Source: Petrolisthes cinctipes
Lineage: Eukaryota; Arthropoda; Malacostraca; Decapoda; Porcellanidae
DNA length: 64,000 nucleotides
Direction: 5' to 3'
NCBI GenBank assembly: GCA_033782935.1
Contig: JAWQEG010000128.1
Span: 2,108,001 to 2,172,000, forward strand
Part shown: positions 59,464 to 64,000 of the stretch, piece after piece
Layout: each line of letters opens with the position of its first letter
Numbering within the stretch: position 1 is the first letter of the stretch
Made by a program: the position numbers and the translations under genes
The notes under the pieces: model-generated
Told to the model about the DNA's origin: nothing
What the model saw: the letters and a program-made list of their open reading frames with translations, nothing else
Databases searched by the model: none

Positions 59464-61453
59464 CAGAAGCGAACTGTACATGCTTACTCCGTGTTAGATT
59501 ATTTTCAAAATACAGGCACAAAACATACTGAAAATCGATCTTTTAGGTGCCCAAAAGTCGATATGTGCATCCATCTTCCGTACCCGTTTATATCCCAAAT
59601 TTAATCTCAAAACACCCGAAAATTCGATATTTTTGGGGTCCCAGAAGCATTCTGTACATGCCTACTCAGTGCTAGAATATTTTCAAAATATAGGCTCAAA
59701 ACATGCTAAAAATCGATATTTTAAGTGTCCAAAGTCGATATGTGCATGCATCATCTGTACCCGTTTATATTTCAAATTCTGGCTCAAAACACCGAAAATT
59801 CGATATTTTGGGGTCCCAGAAGTGATCTGTACATGCCTACTTAGTGCTAGAATATTTTCAAAATATAGGCCCAAAACATGCTAAAAAACAATATTTTAGG
59901 TGCCCAATGTCGATATCTCAAATTCAGACCCAAAACACCCGAATATTCGATATTTTGGGGTCCCAGAAGCGAACTGTACATGCCTACTCCGTGTTAGAGT
60001 ATTTTCAAAATACAGGCCCAGAACATACTGAAAATCGATCTTTTAGGTGCCCAAAAGTCGATATGTGCATGCATCTTCTGTACCCGTTTATATGTCAAAT
60101 TCAGGCTCCAAGCACCCGAAAATTCGATATTTTTGGGTCCCAGAAGCGATATGTACATGCCTACTCAGTGCAAGAATTTTTTCAAAATATAGGCTCAAAA
60201 CATGCTAAAAATCGATATTTTAAATGTCCAAAGTCGATATGTGCATGCATCATCTGTACCCGTTTATATCTCAAATTCAGGCTCAAAACACCATAAAATT
60301 CGATATTTTTGGGTCCCAGAAGCGATCTGTACATGCCTACTCCTAGTTAAAGTATTTTCAATATACAGGCCTAAAACATGCTGAAAATCGATATTTTAGG
60401 TGCCCAAAGTCAATATGTGCATGCATCTTCTGTACCCGTTTATATCTCAAATTCAGGCTCAAAACACCCGAAAAATCGGTATTTTTGGGTCCTAGAAGCG
60501 ATCTGTACATCCCTACTCCTAGTTAGAGTGTTTTCAAGATATAGACCCAAAACATGCTCTAAATCAATATTTTAGGTGCCCAAAGTCAATATGTGCATGC
60601 ATCTTCTCTACCCGTCTATATCTCAAATTCAGGCTCAAAACACCCAAAAATTCGATATTTTGGGGTCCCGGACGCGATCTGTACATGCCTACTCAAATGC
60701 AGGCCGAAAACATACTGAAAATCGATATTTTATGTGCCCAAAGTCAACATGTGTATGCATCTTCTGCACTCGTTTATATCTCAAATTCAACCTCACAACA
60801 CCCGAAAATCCGATAATTTTGGGTCCCAGAAGCGATCTGTACATGTCTAGTCAGTGCTAGAATGTTTTCAAAATATAGGCTCAAAACATGTTAAAAATCG
60901 ATATTTTAAGTGTCCAAAGTCGATATGTGCATTCATCTTCTGTACCCGTTTATATCTCAAATTCAGGCTCCAAACACCCGAAAATTCGATATTTTTGGGT
61001 CCCAGAAGCGATTTGTACATGCCTACTCCTAGTTAGAGTATTTTCAAAATACAGGCCCAAAACATGCTGAAAATCGATATTTTAGGTGCTCAAAGTCAAT
61101 ATGTGCATGCATCTTCTGTACTAGTTTATATCTCAAATTGAGGCTCAAAACACCCGAAAGTTCGGTATTTTTGGGTCCTAGAAGCGATCTGTAAATCCCT
61201 ACTCCTAGTTAGAATTTTTTCAAGATGCAGACCCAAAACATGCTGAAAATCGATATTTTAGGTGCCCAAAGTCAATATGTGCATGCATTTTCAGTACCCG
61301 TTTATATCTCAAATTCAGGCTCAAAAACACCCGAAAATTCGGGATTTTTGGGACCTAGAAGTGATCTCTACATCCCTACTCCTAGTTAGAATGCTTTCAA
61401 GATACAGACCCAAAACATGCACAAAATCGATCTTTTAGGTGCCCAAAAGTCGA
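59464..61453 (+). repeat. 2-kb block, copy 2 of 53.3-55.3 kb
   Basis: Partner of 53340-55330. Starts are 59525, 59703, 59878, 60025, 60202, 60378, 60554, 60712, 60888, 61064 and 61240. It differs by scattered single-base changes, and diverges near 61453 where it turns to a CCCAAATTCAACCTC monomer. Confidence 0.88.
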
Positions 61454-61593
61454 TATGTTTATGCATCTTCTGTATCCGTTTATATCCCAAATTCAACCTC
61501 AAAACACCCGAAAATTCGATATTTTGGGGTCCCAGAAGCGATCTGTACATGCCTACTCAGTGCTAGAATGTTTTCAAAATATAGGTTAAAAAC

Positions 61594-62928
61594 ATGCTAA
61601 AAATCGATATTTTAAGTGTCCAAAGTCGATATGTGCATGCATCATCTGTACCCGTTTATATTTCAAATTCAGGCTCAAAACAGCCGAAAATTCGATATTT
61701 TGGGGTCCCAGAAGTGATCTGTACATACCTACTCAGTGCTAGAATATTTTTAAAATATAGGCCCAAAAGATGCTAAAAATCAATATTTTAGGTGCCCAAA
61801 GTCGATATCTCAAATTTAGGCCCAAAACACCTGAAAATTCTAGATTTTGGGGTCCAAGAAGCGATCTGTACATGCCTACTCTGTGTTAGTGTATTTTCAA
61901 AATACAGGCCCAAAACATACTGAAAATCGATCTTTTACGTGCCAAAAAGTCGATATGTGCATGCATCTTCTGCACCCGTTTATAACTCAAATTCAGTCTC
62001 CAAAGAACCAAAAATTCGATATTTTGGGGTCCCAGAAGCGATCTGTACATGCCTACTCAGATATAGGCCCAAAACATGCTGAAATTCGATATTTTAGGTG
62101 CCCAAAGTCAATATGTGTATGCATCTTCTGCACCCGTTTATATCCCAAATTAAACCTCAAAACACCCGAAAATTCGGTATTTTTGGGTCCTAGAAGCGAT
62201 CTGTACATCCCTACTCCTAGTTAGAATGTTTTCAAGATACAGACCCAAAACATGCTCAAAATTGATATTTTAGGTGCCCAAAAGCCTATATGTGCATTCA
62301 TCTTCTGTACCTGTTTATATCTGAAATTCAGGCTCAAAACACCCGAAAATTCGATATTTTGGGGTCCCAGAAGCGATCTGTACATGCCTACACAGTACTA
62401 GAATATTTTCAAAATATAGGTCCAAAACATGCTAAAAATCGATATTTTAGGTGCCCAAAGTCTATATCTCAAATTCAGACCCAAAACACCCAAGAATTCG
62501 ATATTTTGGGGTCCTAGAAGCGATCTGTACATGCCTACTCCGTGTTAGAGTATTTTCAATATACAGGCCCAAAACATACTGAAAATCGATCTTTTAGGTG
62601 CCCAAAAGTCGATATGTGGATGCAACTTCTGTACCCGTTTATATCTCAAATTCAGGCTCAAAACACTCGAAAATTCGATATTTTGGGGTCCCAGAAGCGA
62701 TCTGTACTTGCCTACTCCGTGTTAGAGTATTTTCAAAATACAGGCCCAAAACAAGCTGAAAATCGATATTTTAGGTGACCAAAGTCAATATGTGTATGCA
62801 TCTTCTGCACCCGTTTATATCCCAAATTCAACCTCAAAACAACCGAAAATTCTTTATATTTTGGTCCCAGAAGCGATCTGTATATGCATACTCAGTGCTA
62901 GAATGTTTTCAAAATATAGGTTAAAAAC
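61594..62928 (+). repeat. 1,335-bp octamer HOR, copy 1
   Basis: Starts at 61594, 61770, 61917, 62076, 62252, 62429, 62576 and 62753 with 62929 next give 176-147-159-176-177-147-177-176 = 1,335. The length is close to the 1,336-bp HOR of the middle compartment, but the order and variants are different, so the similarity of length is coincidental. Markers are ATAGGTTAAAAACATG and CCCAAAAGATGC. Confidence 0.87.
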
Positions 62929-63251
62929 ATGCTAAAAATCGATATTTTAAGTGTCCAAAGTCGATATGTGCATGCATCATCTGTACCCGTTTATATTTCA
63001 AATTCAGGCTCAAAACACCCGAAAATTCGATATTTTGGGGTCCCAGAAGTGATCTGTACATGCCTACTCAGTGCTAGAATATTTTTAAAATATAGGCCCA
63101 AAAGATGCTAAAAATCAATATTTTAGGTGCCCAAAGTCGATATCTCAAATTTAGGCCCAAAACACCTTAAAATTCTAGATTTTGGGGTCCAAGAAGCGAT
63201 CTGTACATGCCTACTTCGTGTTAGTGTATTTTCAAAATACAGGCCCAAAAC
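62929..63251 (+). repeat. 1,335-bp octamer HOR, partial copy 2
   Basis: Repeats the first two monomers of copy 1 (62929, 63105) with the shared AGATGCTAAAAATC and TTCTAGATTTTGGGG. The third, at 63252, begins as in copy 1 but switches to a 147-bp-type body (GTCGATATCTCAAATTC), so the copy is cut short by a recombination join. Confidence 0.84.
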
Positions 63252-64000
63252 ATACTGAAAATCGATCTTTTAAGTGCCCAAAGTCGATATCTCAAATTCA
63301 GGCCCAAAACACCCAAAAATTCGATATTTTGGGGTCCCAGAAGCAATCTGTACATGCCTACTCCGTGTTAGAGTATTTTCAATATACAGGCCCAAAACAT
63401 ACTGAAAATCGATCCTTTAGGTGCCCAAAAGTCGATATGTGGATGCATCTTCTGTATCCGTTTATATCTCAAATTCAGGCTCAAAACCCTCAAAAATTCG
63501 ATATTTTGGGGTCCCAGAAGCGATCTGTACATGCCTACTCAGTGCTAGAATGTTTTCAAAATATAGGCACAAAACATGCTAAAAATCGATATTTTAAGAG
63601 TCCAAAGTCGATATGGGCATGCATCATCTGTACCCGTTTATATCTCAAATTCAGCCTCAAAACAACCGAAAATTCGATATTTTGGGGTCCCAGAAGTGAT
63701 CTGTACATGCCTACTTAGTGCTAGAATATTTTCAAAATATAGGCCCAAAACATGCTAAAAATCGATATTTTAGGTGCCCAAAGTCGATATCTCAAATTCA
63801 GGCCCAAAATACCTGAAAATTCGATATTTTGGGGTCCCAGAAGCGAACTGTACATGCCTACTCCGTGTTAGAGTATTTTCGAAAATACAGGCCCAAAACA
63901 TACTGAAAATCGATCTTTTAGGTGCCCAAAAGTCGATATGTGCATGCATCTTCTGTACCCGTTTATATCTCAAATTCAGGCTCAAAACACCCGAAAATTT
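63252..64000 (+). repeat. Mixed monomers at the right edge
   Basis: Starts are 63252, 63399, 63576, 63752 and 63900 or nearby, including two 147-bp-type copies. The window ends inside half B of a full-length monomer, so the array continues. Confidence 0.8.
63873..63888. repeat. Perfect 16-bp palindrome GTATTTTCGAAAATAC
   Basis: A single inserted G turns the usual 15-bp odd dyad of the tail into an even, fully self-complementary 16-mer. I saw it once. It is probably a chance insertion. Confidence 0.75.

Larger units (their letters stand above)
1..64000 (+). repeat. Satellite DNA array, ~176-bp monomer, fills the window
   Basis: Every part of the window I read is a copy of the same monomer in the same orientation. 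Common consecutive start-to-start distances are 176, 177, 147, 158, 159 and 178 bp. The array continues past both ends: base 1 is 2 bases before a monomer start, and base 64000 lies in half B. G+C of a hand-built consensus is about 41%. No transposon, gene, simple-sequence tract or inversion interrupts it. Arrays like this are typical of eukaryotic centromeres and pericentromeres, and nucleosome-sized monomers are common in plant and animal centromeres. That this one is centromeric is inference; the sequence shows only a long, locally homogenised satellite. The family was not recognised. Confidence 0.98.

Noticed and set aside
1..64000. CRISPR array or iteron cluster
   Set aside because: The whole unit repeats, with no constant short repeat separated by unique spacers, and the unit length and extent are far outside these classes.

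Overview
The window is a single uninterrupted satellite DNA array. I found no gene, RNA gene or transposon in it. All 64 kb consist of head-to-tail copies, in one orientation, of an AT-rich monomer that is usually 176 or 177 bp long, roughly 380 copies in all. The monomer itself splits into two diverged 88-bp halves. Two shorter monomer forms recur throughout: a 147-bp form lacking 29 bp of half A, and a 158/159-bp form lacking 18 bp of half B. Such an array points to a eukaryotic chromosome, most probably a centromere or other constitutive heterochromatin. The 176-bp length and the repeated CAAAA motifs fit plant centromeric satellites best, but I do not recognise the family and cannot name a species.

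The array is a patchwork of local higher-order repeats (HORs), which I define by monomer length order. 0.9-1.9 kb: a 500-bp trimer. 3.4-6.1 kb and 10.7-12.2 kb: a 984-bp hexamer (176-147-178-147-159-177). 6.8-10.2 kb: a 1,697-bp decamer present twice and apparently identical. 16.4-20.3 kb: a 1,979-bp dodecamer present twice, with a third copy at 21.3-23.0 kb that lacks exactly one monomer. 35.3-37.6 kb: a 1,336-bp octamer. 41.8-43.2 kb: a 352-bp dimer. 46.4-47.3 and 53.1-54.1 kb: the 500-bp trimer again. 56.3-58.0 kb: a 1,031-bp hexamer. 61.6-63.3 kb: a 1,335-bp octamer. Larger blocks are also copied at kilobase distances: 13.7-17.6 kb onto 25.1-29.1 kb, 33.4-34.6 kb onto 43.7-44.9 kb, 39.8-40.7 kb onto 44.7-45.6 kb, and 53.3-55.3 kb onto 59.5-61.5 kb.

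Three compartments can be told apart by diagnostic variants. The left one (about 1-30 kb) holds the large HORs. The middle one (about 30-50 kb) carries a HindIII-type AAGCTT variant and a GCCCAGTGTC variant that I did not see outside it. The right one (about 50-64 kb) is rich in the 500-bp trimer. Several junctions show the gain or loss of exactly one monomer, as expected from unequal exchange. The many open reading frames are by-products of the repeat and are not annotated as genes.

Positions of monomer starts refer to the first base of the ATGCT-like word (ATGCT, ATACT, AAGCT) at the beginning of half A. Lengths were obtained by hand from these anchors. HOR block edges are good to about 20-50 bases.
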